Origin: Tetrastigma voinierianum
Lineage: Eukaryota > Streptophyta > Magnoliopsida > Vitales > Vitaceae
NCBI GenBank assembly: GCA_016808115.1
Contig: JAEQBH010000132.1
Span: forward strand, 62,001-126,000
Reading direction: 5' to 3'
DNA: 64,000 nt
Shown: positions 1 through 10,677 of the stretch, one piece after another
Layout of the letters: every line of letters starts with the position of its first letter
How positions within the stretch are numbered: the first letter of the stretch is position 1
Translations under genes and position numbers: made by a program
The notes under the pieces: model-generated
Seen by the model: the letters and a program-made list of their open reading frames with translations, nothing else
Told to the model about the DNA's origin: nothing
The model's database searches: none

Positions 1-267
1 CACAGACCCGAGCATCAGCCCTTGGTGTGGTATTTCCGGTTTCAGAGATGCATCCTCCATCCCGGGAGTAGCCGCCAACTTTGAGCTCATGAGAGCCTCC
101 ATTCAATGCCGCCATAACATCTCCGCTGATCACTTCTGGGTAGAAGTTGATCGTGAAGTTCTTTGCCTATTGCATCAACCCCCGTGTGTCATGCTTCGAA
201 TTTGCTCCCGCAGGAAGAAACCATAAAGAAAAGAGAACATTAATTAGTCTATAATTTGTTCGTTAAG

Positions 268-288
268 TATATATATATATATATATAT
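268..288. repeat. (AT)n microsatellite, about 10 repeats
   Basis: Uninterrupted AT dinucleotides directly before the TGTCGGGTGTGC motif that opens the TRIM-like element, inside the intron of PR-10 copy A. Confidence 0.95.
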
Positions 289-582
289 GTCGGGTGTGCA
301 ACAAAGTCTTTAAGATAATGTTCACACGCAATGATAACTTTTGAGTATAAGCATGAATTATATCATACCGATGTGATGGGTCTATGAGGTTTCATAACAA
401 GTGGTAATGGTCGAATTCAGTTTAACAATGTGGATGGAAGCCGAACAAAATGATTTGCGGCCCTAACGATGGTGTTTCACATAAGGCTCGCCTAAACGCA
501 AAGGGAAGGAAAAATCATGGTTCGAGAGTGAGGTTCGATGGAACTTATTTAAGAGGAGGATTGTCGGGTGTGCACTCAAAGT

Positions 583-590
<8 letters not shown>
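288..590 (+). mobile_element. TRIM-like miniature LTR element in the PR-10 copy A intron
   Basis: TGTCGGGTGTGC followed by AAAGTCTT occurs at 288 and again at 562, in the same orientation. A first LTR of about 107 bp (288-394) ends in TTTCA and is followed after 7 bases by TGGTAATGGTCG (from 402), similar to the initiator-Met tRNA primer site TGGTATCAGAGC. A purine tract AAGAGGAGGA (551-560) precedes the second TGTCGGGTG. The second LTR is recognisable for only about 23 bp before it runs into (TA)n. There is no coding capacity. These are the expected parts of a terminal-repeat retrotransposon in miniature, but the second LTR is incomplete. Confidence 0.5.

Positions 591-645
<55 letters not shown>
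585..645. repeat. (TA)n microsatellite, about 30 repeats
   Basis: Pure TA repeat replacing the rest of the second TRIM LTR, about 30 bases from the exon 1 donor site of PR-10 copy A. Open frames through it translate as Tyr-Ile repeats and are not genes. Confidence 0.95.
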
Positions 646-648
<3 letters not shown>

Positions 649-907
649 TATAATAGAAAGTACAATTAACTAACCTTCTCCGAAGGATTTCCACACACTT
701 GATAGCCTGAGGCATTATCTTAGGAATGAGTTGTCGACCAAGAATAGCAAATTTCGAACATCTTCTGGGTCGGGGAATTGAATGTTTCACCATCCTCATA
801 AGTAAACACCCATGATTGATCTTAGAGCTTGAAAAGATTAAGTATCAAATATGAAGAATTTGAAGAGAGCAGTGGGTTGAGGCGAGGAGAGATGTGAGAC
901 CAGCGGT

Positions 908-920
908 GTTATTTATGTAT
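908..920 (-). promoter_or_regulatory. TATA-like box of PR-10 copy A
   Basis: On the minus strand the sequence reads TACATAAATAAC about 100 bases before the ATG at 813, a spacing usual for PR-10 genes. No experiment supports it. Confidence 0.35.
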
Positions 921-1217
921 GGAATGGACTAAGGTTTTCTCCTGTACAGAGCCTGTTGCTTCCGAGAATCTTCGTGGAAAACTACGCGCCACCCCCAAGT
1001 GGTAGTCTAATTCCTTTTTTCTTTCTCTTTCCTTCTTTTATTTTCTTTCGTAGATAAAGGAAAATACAAAAAGGGCAAAATGATAACAAACAATTAGATC
1101 TTATTATCAACCAATAGAAACTTATATCCTTCATTTTCAAGCAGCATTTACTCGATAAACAACACGGAAATGATATGAAATGAATATTTTCTTTAGGATT
1201 ATAATTAAACATTGTCA

Positions 1218-1450
1218 CTATCACGAACATGTAAGTGAGATGGTTGGAGTCTCTTCATCTTTAATCCGCTGTCTCAGTTCAAGCCCCGGGACTACAACCG
1301 GGGTGGTTCTCAGGATAGAGTTTTACCATCCTGGTGGTCCATCCAGCTCGTATAAAGATTAATGTGATATGGTTTAAATATGGCTTTCGTATTGTATGCA
1401 TGAACCCGCTTAAGATGTCTCATGGTGTGACCAAAAACAAAAATACAAAT
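1218..1450 (+). mobile_element. tRNA-derived SINE-like element, copy 1
   Basis: An A-box-like stretch GTAAGTGAGATGG (1231-1243) and a B-box-like CAGTTCAAGCCCC (1275-1287) are spaced as in tRNA genes. A body follows that is alignable with 6936-7160: TAGAGTTTTACCA versus TAGAGCTTTACCA, then CTCGTAT, then GCATGAACCCGCTTAAGATGTCTCATGG versus the same blocks in copy 2 (given here in parts). It ends in an A-rich tail after GTGACC (about 1432-1450). I could not define target duplications. Confidence 0.5.
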
Positions 1451-2924
1451 TTAACATCACACCGGGTAGTGGCATCCAAGTTACTTTTGATTAAGATATA
1501 AATTTGTAGTCAGGACACCGTGAGTAAAGATTGTATAATATTAGTGATTCATGGAAATGGCATAATCCCAGCCCGTGAAATAATTAAACAAACATGATCC
1601 TCAATTTAAACTGTGTAAACAACCTGAATGTTAAAATGTAATCTTCTATAGATTCTACATTTTCTATTTTTCGAACAACTAGAGCCTTGACTTGTTCAAA
1701 AATGGAAGGCTAGCTGCAATGACTCCAAGATGATAATAAATGAAGGATCAAAAATTTGAGTGCGTGATAATGAAGGCCAAAGGTACGTTGGTATTTGCAT
1801 ATCAAGTAAACCTTTCAAATAAAATCAAATATTTGATTAAAATACACCAAATAATCCAAAATCTCCAAATCAAACGTTTCTCTTTTTTTTTTCTTAGAAA
1901 AATAAATCATTATAGACAAAAATACTTTGTCTTTTTAGTTATTTACATGTATCTTATTAAAAATTATTTTTAAAAAGAAAACAATAATCGTATTTTGTCA
2001 AAATGTGATCAAAATTACGATGGGTTGATTTTCGAAATTCATGTTTCAAAGGGTCTTTTGATTGAATAGATTAAGATATTTTTGTCAATAGTGAGTCCTT
2101 TAGTTTAACATTGTGGAGGGTTACATTTACAAAATCGAAGTAATGCATCCATCATCGACCGGTCAAGCGTTCTTTCTACTAAATCGGGGCTACATTAAGA
2201 AATATGTCGAGGGAGTAATGACTTATCCATATGTTTTTTAGGGGAAGAACTAGAAAGAAAATAAAAAGGGAAAATAGAAAGGAATAATGAAGGAAATAAA
2301 TTTTTGAGAAAATGAAAAGAGGCTTGAACCGACAAATAAATTGAGTGCAAAGATAAGGCCGCACGTTGGTATTTACATTAAAATACACCAAATATGATGA
2401 AGACAAAACTGAATAAATCTTTGAACTTAGCTTGTTTAGAAAATATGGTTTCTATAAGTCGATTTAATTTTTCTGGGAAATTAAGACATCAATTTTTTCA
2501 AACTGCCTTTGATGAAGACAAATCAATATAGTTACCGCAAATATGACTGCTTACTTATCATAATATACGAAATGGAAGGATGTTTGTAAACTTTTCCCTA
2601 TTTCAAAAAAAAAAATAAAAGAAAGGAAATTAATACACAATTTTAAATTTAGTTAACAATATCGTTCTACTAATTAAATTACTCAAAATGACTCGAACCT
2701 CCTTAAGTGATAAATGATGTGTTGGTATAAACAATTAAAAAGTGAAATATGAAAGGAACATTTAGAAGTCATTCCTACGCACTGTCTGAAGTATGGTAAC
2801 GGGCAAGTGAAATATAGTTTGAGAGTGATGAATTTTTCATTTTCAATTGCAAGATTATTATATAATAAGAAACAAGCCAACCAGTATCACTTTCTTCAAA
2901 CTTTGTGATGTGGCAAGCCAAAAT
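1451..2924. other. AT-rich intergenic DNA without recognised genes
   Basis: I see short A and T runs and no convincing coding frame, RNA gene or repeat boundary here. Small frames in this stretch have no recognisable protein content. Confidence 0.6.
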
Positions 2925-3145
2925 CTAAAATAATCTTTTCAAAAAAATCTCAAAATTAATTAACACTTGTTTCAAAATAATGCCCAAACTAGTCTTTTTT
3001 TTCCATATCATCAAAATCGTAGTTGGTGACTACGGTTTTAAACATTTTCAAAAAGTTAAAATCATAGTCATCAACTATACAGTTTTATGCTTAAAGTTAA
3101 AATTGCGATTGGTAACTACAATTTTCAAAAAAATTTAAACCTATC
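2925..3145 (-). repeat. Hairpin-rich dispersed repeat, copy 1
   Basis: Three successive imperfect palindromes with a period of about 43 bp start near 3013, 3057 and 3098. Each has the form AAAA-TCGTAGT-loop-ACTACGG-TTTT. Related segments lie at 7585-7800 and 61360-61645. The flank GCCAAAATCTAAAATAAT (2930) is the reverse complement of the flank of copy 2, so this copy is inverted relative to it. Confidence 0.5.
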
Positions 3146-3249
3146 GCTCAAATGCACTTCTGGGGTCTCATAAGTGAAGATGGGTCATCCACAATAGTTA
3201 GAAAGTTTCTTCCCTCCGCTTGTAAAACCTTAGGTTGGTTCTTTCCTAG

Positions 3250-4950
3250 TGGCATGTGTTATTGCCTCTCTCTCTAATTAAAACAAATTACTCATGCCCA
3301 AGTGTTTAACATCCACATCATACCCTCAAGGACACCCAAACAAAATATGGCAAGCATCCATATCTATCACATCAGAGTACATCTCATCATTATACTTACC
3401 AATAGATAATGACACCTTACAACGTTCATTCACTCGAATACCATCAACTTCTTTAATCCACCAATACATATGGGCTGGGTGAGTTTTCGTCTCTAACTGT
3501 AGCCTCTAAACATCTTTACTCTATTATGTCTCTCGACCTAATATCAATAAATAAGACTTCACACAAACTCCTTGCATCTGCGCACCCGTGCCGAAAGAGT
3601 TTCAACAACATATTTACTTATTATGTTCTCTGGAATTCTACCATCAATAATAAGATCACACGAACTCCCTCAGACAAGACACCTAGTGTTTACAGCCGAG
3701 TCTCATCACCACACTTCCATAAGATAACATGAGCTTCCTCACCACACAAGTGTACCTCCGTTCCCCGCTCACATATTCCCTACCATTATTTCCATCAAGT
3801 ATGCACACCTCATCCTCTACATCATTGTCCTCCAATTACATTCATCGCCTTCCATTTAGCACATTCATTAGAACGATAATAGCCTTTCCACATATATAGC
3901 ACTTAACATTGAAAGGTCTCAGATATTATGCTTGGCAGGCCTGCAAGTATTATAATTCTCCTTCCATTGCTACACTTTTCCTTTTCCTACACCAACATTG
4001 ATAGTCTCCACAATATCTAACACTGGGCTTAAATGTGTTTTTCCTTGTCACTGAGTCTTATTGTCCAATCTCCACATATTCTACAATTAGTACTCACGTT
4101 CCTAAATGAGTAACTTAACTTTCATGGCCAAATTTACTCTTGCACATTGAAACCATATGCACCCCAATTTTATGTCTATTAGTCCGTTTCAACCCATTGA
4201 AATATCTCATCACATGTTGGTTCTCACTTCGATAACTTATTCCTCAATTGTCAATCTTAAAAACCCAGCAATATATTCATTCATAATTCTACTACCCCCG
4301 TGTACATCTCTAATTAGTATCAAAAATATATTGTTTATAGTCCAAGACTAAAATCTACCTCATAATAGTTGTTTCATCTACACCATGTTTGAATCGAATC
4401 CACACCCCCTCTCTCATCCTCATCTCTCTCAATCTATCCCACCATACTAATGCTCCTCCTTCTCTAACCTCTAAGCAACAAATTTAACATTTCTATCCTC
4501 GTGCAAACTTGGATATATTCAAAGAACCTATCTACTCAATCAACCAATCTAAAACTCATCAATATCAAGATTATTACTGAAATTAGGAATATCTAACTTA
4601 GTTTGTATTCATCGCCTCCTCCGTAGTTCGCTACCATTGTCTTCCACCTCTTTGTCTACCACGTGGATTTGCAAATTCACCCGTTATCCTCCTTATCCGA
4701 GGTGTTATCAAATCCTACAACTAGTCTTTTCGATTGTATATTTGAATGGGACTAAAAATGTGTCTAGGCAAAGTGCCAATTCTTCATCATCATTCATACG
4801 CCTTATCCATTAATCCTCAACAGATGCAATTGGGTTTGTATTGTTTCTAATTGTTGAGTTAAATTTTGTATTAATTATTGCTACTCATTAATCGATCTTC
4901 AAGTAGCCCGTTAACTCTTAATCACCATCTTGGATTGTCATCACTAACAC
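3250..4950 (-). pseudogene. Ty3/gypsy gag-protease relic
   Basis: On the minus strand, near 3900, a zinc-knuckle-like CYICGKAYYRSNEC is read just before KWKAMNV. Farther downstream (about 3700-3300, in shifting frames) come ENIISKYVVETLSARV, VRCHYLL, DMDACHILFG-like residues and YDVDVKHLG. This order (CCHC knuckle, linker, retropepsin-like domain with a DMDACH block) is typical of plant Ty3/gypsy gag-protease polyproteins. The half toward 4950 should be the gag body but is too decayed to recognise. Many stops and frameshifts are present. No RT follows to the left; the host of this fragment is unknown and no LTRs could be assigned. Confidence 0.5.
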
Positions 4951-5187
4951 CAGTATTAAGTCATCGTATCGAAGAAACTTGCTCTAATATAAACCGACAC
5001 AAAGATGTAAATCTGGATTGATCACACGCATTGATCAATAAGAATAAACACGTCTCAATCCAAACCAATTCCCAAACCAAGAGAATAATTAAAGCTAAAG
5101 CTTTGATTTTTTTATAAATCAATAAAAGTGATAAAGTCCTCAAAACAAACTCTAAACATTTATTTATACCCTAGCCATAATACATGC

Positions 5188-5338
5188 ATAATAAGAAATA
5201 AAAAATAATATTTCAAAACAATAATATCAAATAAAAATAATATTTTAAAATAATAATAAGAAATAAAATAATATTTTAAACAATGATAAAAAATAAAATA
5301 ATATTTGAAAATAATAATAGGAAATAAAATAATATCCT
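5188..5338. repeat. AT-rich tandem repeat, about 4 units
   Basis: Repeated block of the form AATAATAAGAAATAAAATAATATTT with a period of roughly 35-40 bp (motif shown in words: alternating AAT, GAAATAAAA and ATATTT). It lies just upstream of PR-10 copy B. No coding content. Confidence 0.6.
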
Positions 5339-5484
5339 AAAGAACCGGATTTTGCTGATCTAACGCACCACATCAAATTTCAAAGTATGTAAATATCGCC
5401 CACACCAAATTAACTATCCCTAGAAAGTAATCATCCTCCTCCTCCTTCTCGATCATCCCCTCTCAAATTAACTCTAGCATCATC

Positions 5485-6685
<1,201 letters not shown>

Positions 6686-6935
6686 GTGAATATATGTATG
6701 GCCTATATTTTGATAGTCCATTCCTCCCTGTTGCTTGATAGGGGAATAAGGAGTCTTTATTGTTTATTTTAATAAATGTAATGGAAATTAACATGATTAA
6801 TTTCCATTAATTAAGGAATGTTTTATTGGGTATCGTTATCACTCATAATATGCACATTTCAATGCAAATCCGTTGAAGTTCGATTAGATATATGGTCAAT
6901 TTACAAGAGGAAGATTTGAACCCAATACCATCGAC

Positions 6936-7160
6936 TCACCGAACATGTAGGTGATATGGTCGAGTATTTTTAACTTAACCAATGGTCTCGAATTCAAGCC
7001 TTGCGTATTTTAGCTTGCTCTATGGTAGAGCTTTACCAACCTTATAGTTCCTCCTAACTCGTATGAGAATTAGTCTAAGTGTTACATGATGAAGGCACAC
7101 TTTTCAGGTGCATGAGCCCACTAGACATCTTATGGTTTAACCAAAAAATATTATATAGAT
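6936..7160 (+). mobile_element. tRNA-derived SINE-like element, copy 2
   Basis: Alignable with 1218-1450. GAACATGTAGGTGATATGG (6941-6959) contains an A-box-like core and CGAATTCAAGCC (6989-7000) a B-box-like core. The body repeats GTAGAGCTTTACCAACC, AACTCGTATGAGAATTA, GCATGAGCCCACTAGACAT and TTATGGTTTAACCAAAAAA. Same orientation as copy 1 and more diverged in the middle. Confidence 0.5.
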
Positions 7161-7584
7161 TGGTATGATGTGAAGGGTCTTGGAATCTGAAGGGAAAATG
7201 ATGAAACTTAGGGCAAATTTTGTGGTAGTTCTAATAATCAAATTCGGGCCATTTTGACTCATGATAGTTGCCACCCAACCTAACTTCACCAAAATCTATC
7301 TTGTTCAAAAATTTTGTCCGAATGTATCAAAGCTCCTTTGCTTACCTTTGCTTTCTCTCTTTTGAATTGACCCAAACTTTATCTGGTGGTCACATAACCC
7401 CAGCCAGAGTTGAGAATTCCACCTTGTTAAGGTAGTTCTTCAATCCACCTAGAAGTATAAGACATGCTTTTCTGATTCTACACTGATTTAAACTCCATAT
7501 CAAGAGAGAGAAAATCTAAATTTCTATTAAAATGATATGAATAAACATCCGACCGAACTTTTCTAGTACCGAGTTGATAGCAAA

Positions 7585-7800
7585 GTAATTCTTTTTTTTG
7601 TATATTTTCAAAACTGCATTCACCGATTGCGGTTTTGAAAAGTTACCTTTAACTCCGTAGCTTTTATAGCTAAATTTAAAATTGCATTTATCAATTACGA
7701 TTTTAAGGTTAATTTTAAAACCTCAATAGATGAATACACGCAGATTAATTTTAAACAAGTCTATATGTGTATTTAAAAAAAAGAATTATTTTGGCTTTAA
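7585..7800 (+). repeat. Hairpin-rich dispersed repeat, copy 2
   Basis: CAAAACTGCATTCACCGATT-GCGGTTTTG and AAATTGCATTTATCAATTAC-GATTTT (hyphens break the quotation only) are imperfect palindromes like those at 3013-3126. The trailing block TTAAAAAAAAGAATTATTTT is shared with 61620-61640. Confidence 0.5.
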
Positions 7801-7998
7801 ACTCCATGCACTAGTGGCCATGTGAAGGTAAATTTCGCAGCGCATAATGAGGTAGGTGCCTGTTCAATCCGGTCAAGCCACCATGTGGCCTGCATAGTAC
7901 ATGTTTGATAAATGGTCAGAGAGAACTCAGATTGAATCTCCAAGAAATTCCTCCTTTTGTGGATTCAAACCAAACATATACCACCTAAAACCCTAATC

Positions 7999-8005
7999 TA
8001 TAAAT
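7999..8005 (+). promoter_or_regulatory. TATA box of PR-10 copy C
   Basis: TATAAAT within CTATAAATACTGC, about 70 bases before the ATG at 8075. The spacing and sequence fit a normal plant core promoter. Confidence 0.55.
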
Positions 8006-8074
8006 ACTGCAAACTAGTGAAGATCGATCCCCACAATTTTCACAGACCATAGTTTTCTTAGTCTCTCTGAAAAC

Positions 8075-8225
8075 ATGGGTGTCATCAGTTTCACGCAAGA
8101 ATTCGCATGCCCAATTGCTCCCTCTCGCATCTCACGGCCCCGATTCCCAGACTCCAACAACCCGATCCTAAAGCTCCTTCCCGCATCATAAAAAGCATCG
8201 ATGTCATCTGTGAGGCCTATAGTCA
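8075..8225 (+). pseudogene. Bet v 1/PR-10 family relic, copy C (exon 1 only)
   Basis: The ATG at 8075 opens MGVISFTQEFACPIAPSRI, followed after a small internal change by DSNNPILKLLP. In the next frame RIIKSIDVI follows, the standard exon 1 progression of PR-10 proteins. One in-frame TAA and at least one frameshift are present. No exon 2 is found downstream; the sequence turns into other repeat-like material by about 8230, so the gene was cut, probably by insertion or deletion. The 5' flank (7800-8070) keeps a TATA box and an ordinary untranslated leader, so this is a gene relic and not a processed copy. Confidence 0.75.
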
Positions 8226-8640
8226 AGAAATGTGTCAGATTAGGGGCGCAAGAGAGAATGTCACGTCCGCGACCATGGTCGCATACCTTACATAGAACGC
8301 GGCCCTATACCAAAGGTATACGTACAAGTGGCATCAGGCATCGCGGTTTCGCGGCAATACTAGTGGCAGACTGGTTATGGGCATCACTTAGTTGCATCGC
8401 GGTCATGGCAATACTAGGTGGCATCGCACTTTCGGCAACACCGAGGCATTCCTAAAATCGAACCTGGGTCAGGTTATACCCTCGCTCTCTCTCTCAGCCT
8501 CAGCAAAGATGCGCCACACAAAGCATCACCTGGCGCAAGGTGATGCGAACGCCGCATGATTTGGCCACAACCCTCGAGCATCATTTATCTAAGATAATTA
8601 AAGATGGGAATCGCTTCGAGGACAACCTTATTATCCGTCG
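8226..8640. other. Unassigned GC-richer stretch with an internal 60-bp duplication
   Basis: GCATCGCGG...GGCAATACTAGTGGCA (about 8338) and GCATCGCGG...GGCAATACTAGGTGGCA (about 8395) form a partial direct duplication. Base composition is clearly more GC-rich than the flanks. No protein family recognised. Confidence 0.45.
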
Positions 8641-8880
8641 TATCGATATCGCAGTGATGGGCCTCCCTTTATCAGGCTGGATGCTCAAATGACCGCACCC
8701 AGCATCTTTTCCAAGATCGCGAATTTTCTTTATCTGGGCCCAACTAGTCATTCTTCTGCTGCAAGCGTTTGGGGTGGATTTGCAAATCCTTCATCTGCCT
8801 TGCTTGCTCCTCCTGTTTCCTCTCCATGTCATGACGCCAATGGAGGAATTGATTCTCTGCTTTGCTAGATTATCGACTGC
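8640..8880 (-). pseudogene. Possible retrotransposon gag coiled-coil fragment
   Basis: Minus-strand frames read HWRHDMERKQEEQARQMKDL followed by RLQQKND and then EKSR/LGKDAG-like residues. This charged heptad-type region resembles the N-terminal coiled coil of gag in some plant gypsy elements. It contains stops, has no recognised partner domains nearby, and could be another coiled-coil protein fragment. Confidence 0.3.
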
Positions 8881-9439
8881 TAACATCAGATAAAGGTTCT
8901 AGTGGCCGAGGGGCTACTGGAAAATCGTCACAAGCCCCACGTTTATGCATAAGACTCTCTCTGCCTGTTCTAGACGACGCGACCGGTGCAATTTTAATCG
9001 TCAGATCCTCTATATCAACGACGCAATGTGAACCCCACACAGTGATCCCAGGTGGTAAAAGGCCAGCCTCCAATGATTAAGTTAGCAAAGAAACGAAGAA
9101 GAAGATATAGAGAGTTTTAGCATTGTTTGAATGCCCTTACCTCATGGGAGATCTCCCGATTAATTTTAGGGATAAAATATGTTCTTCCTTATCAAGGATT
9201 AATATTCCTATAAATAAGGGATTTGGAAACTAGGAAATCCGCTGATATATATCTTTTGCATAATTTCCACCTTCATATCCATTAAGGACTTCCATATACT
9301 GGATGTCGGGTCAAATGAAAATTTAGACAGTCGCCTTGAAGCTAGTCCATGGGAAGACATCCTAGCTTTCTTTAGGATTCTCCGCCTGGGTGGCGCCGTT
9401 TTCAATGTGGTGCAGTCAGTCGTTTACAATGAGGAACCT

Positions 9440-10280
9440 TATACACCATCTTTCAAGGAATAGGTTTCGACCGAAGCATTCCTTCCAAAAGCACCGCTTC
9501 TCTCCTATGTAGTTTAAACCTTAGACATAACAATTTATCCGAAGAACTTCATTGGTCAATTAGAAAGGCTTATATCGCTTTACTTAAACCAGAGCAAGCT
9601 TTCAGGGGAACTTCCTTTATCTTTCCAAAGCTTATCAAATTTTTGGATTATTGATCTCAGTTACAACAGGCTCTCGAGTGATATTCCAAAATGGATGGGA
9701 ACTGCTTTCTCATCTCTTATAGTTCTTAAGTTGATGTCGAATGCATTTTTTGGAGGGCTTCTTTTTGGGTTGTCAAATTTAACTTTATTGCACATTTTAG
9801 ATCTTAATAAGAACAACTTGGAGTACTTATTCCATCCACTTTTGGTGACGAGTAGCAATGTCTCAAAAGGAAAAACTAAGCCTCTCAATAAATGGCAGTG
9901 CCTATATAGAATATGTTGGCATTTCGATCACCAAAGCAGTAGGCTAAGACAAGTTGATCATGAAATCCAAAAACCAAGATCTAGAATATGCTAAGTCTCT
10001 TCCTCTCGTTGTCAGCATAGATCTATCCAGCAACAACTTTACTAGTGAGTTTCCAAACCAAATAACAAAATTACAGAGTCTGGTGTTTCTCAACTTGTCA
10101 AGAAACCACATCAATGGCTCATCTCCAGACCCATGTTACATGAATTGCACCCTGATCTATCATGCAACACCCTATGGTACCATTCCTTCGAGTATGCCTT
10201 CATTAACATTTTATTATTTGATATATCAAACTATCAGGAAAGACTTACCAAATACAATTGTTCTAAAAAATGACCTTCCT
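9440..10280 (+). pseudogene. LRR receptor-like protein (Cf/EIX-like) fragment
   Basis: In shifting frames the plus strand reads SKLSGELPLSFQSLSNFWII, DLSYNRLSSDIPKWMG, LIVLKLMSNAFFGGL, LSNLTLLHILDLNKNNLEYL, then after a degenerate spacer LEYAKSLPLVVSIDLSSNNF and KLQSLVFLNLSRNHINGS, and finally GTIPSSMPSLTF. These are about seven extracellular 24-residue LRRs (LxxLxLxxNxLxGxIP), with the usual island between the repeat blocks marked by the LEYTKTL-like sequence. The fragment lacks the signal peptide, N-terminal LRRs, transmembrane helix and tail. Several frameshifts and a TAA at 9992 break it. It stops where copia LTR sequence begins, so the C-terminal end was probably cut by that insertion. 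Confidence 0.8.
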
Positions 10281-10281
10281 T

Positions 10282-10677
10282 ATGATAAAATAGGTTCAAC
10301 AAACAATTAATCCAACAACAAAGCCAACCAAGCAACAATAAATCAACCACAATGAGGCAACAATTTTTCCATGGAAAACCTTCAAATGAAAAGGGTAAAA
10401 AACCATGGACTTGTAGGCCACTTAAACTTCCACTATTTCAATAATGACAATAATGAGTTACACCAAGTTCTTCTCTAGCAAGAAAACTAGAGGCTCAACA
10501 AACTATATCAAGAATATATCCTGAGAACACCCAAATAATATACTATCTCTGGGCGGATGGATAAATCAAGAGAAAAGAGGAAATATCTCACCAAAGGGTG
10601 GAATGGCCAAATGGGTATAAAGGAGAGCTAACCAAAAATCGAATCGCTAGGATTAAGAGCAACCATAAGAAATAACA
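10282..10677 (-). mobile_element. Ty1/copia element C1, part 3 (LTR end)
   Basis: The minus strand shows a sequence typical of the downstream end of copia LTRs: TTATTGAAATAGTGGAAG, TGGTTTTTTACCC, GGTTTTCCATGGAAAAATTG and GGTTGATTTATTGTTGCTTG. The E1 chromovirus begins at 10678 and interrupts it; the matching upstream part is at 22016-22560. Confidence 0.55.

Larger units (their letters stand above)
1..813 (-). pseudogene. Bet v 1/PR-10 family relic, copy A (two exons, cut by window edge)
   Basis: Seen: on the minus strand an ATG at 813-811 opens MGV, and after a 2-nt loss the frame reads TYEDGE. A second frame gives LIPKIMPQAIKCVEIL, the PR-10 exon 1 core. Exon 1 ends near 675 at a GT donor. 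Exon 2 lies at about 221-1; its best frames read GSKFEA, HTGVDAIGKE and ELKVGGYSRDGGCISETG, matching the loop and strand region of PR-10 proteins. No clear AG acceptor is seen near 222. Family knowledge: PR-10 proteins are about 160-residue cytosolic proteins with one hydrophobic ligand cavity and one conserved intron. Oddities: at least two frameshifts and a stop at codon 6 if read as is; the 450-bp intron holds a TRIM-like element and two (AT)n tracts. The C-terminus is outside the window. I infer a pseudogene; a base-call problem could mimic some frameshifts. Confidence 0.75.

Noticed and set aside
450..799. Open frames ending or starting in Tyr-Ile runs on both strands
   Set aside because: They are translations of the (TA)n tract. 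Only the PR-10 exon 1 part of the minus frame is meaningful and it is annotated as a pseudogene.
9440..10280. Working LRR receptor gene
   Set aside because: No signal peptide, transmembrane helix or start is in view; frames are broken and the end runs into a copia LTR.
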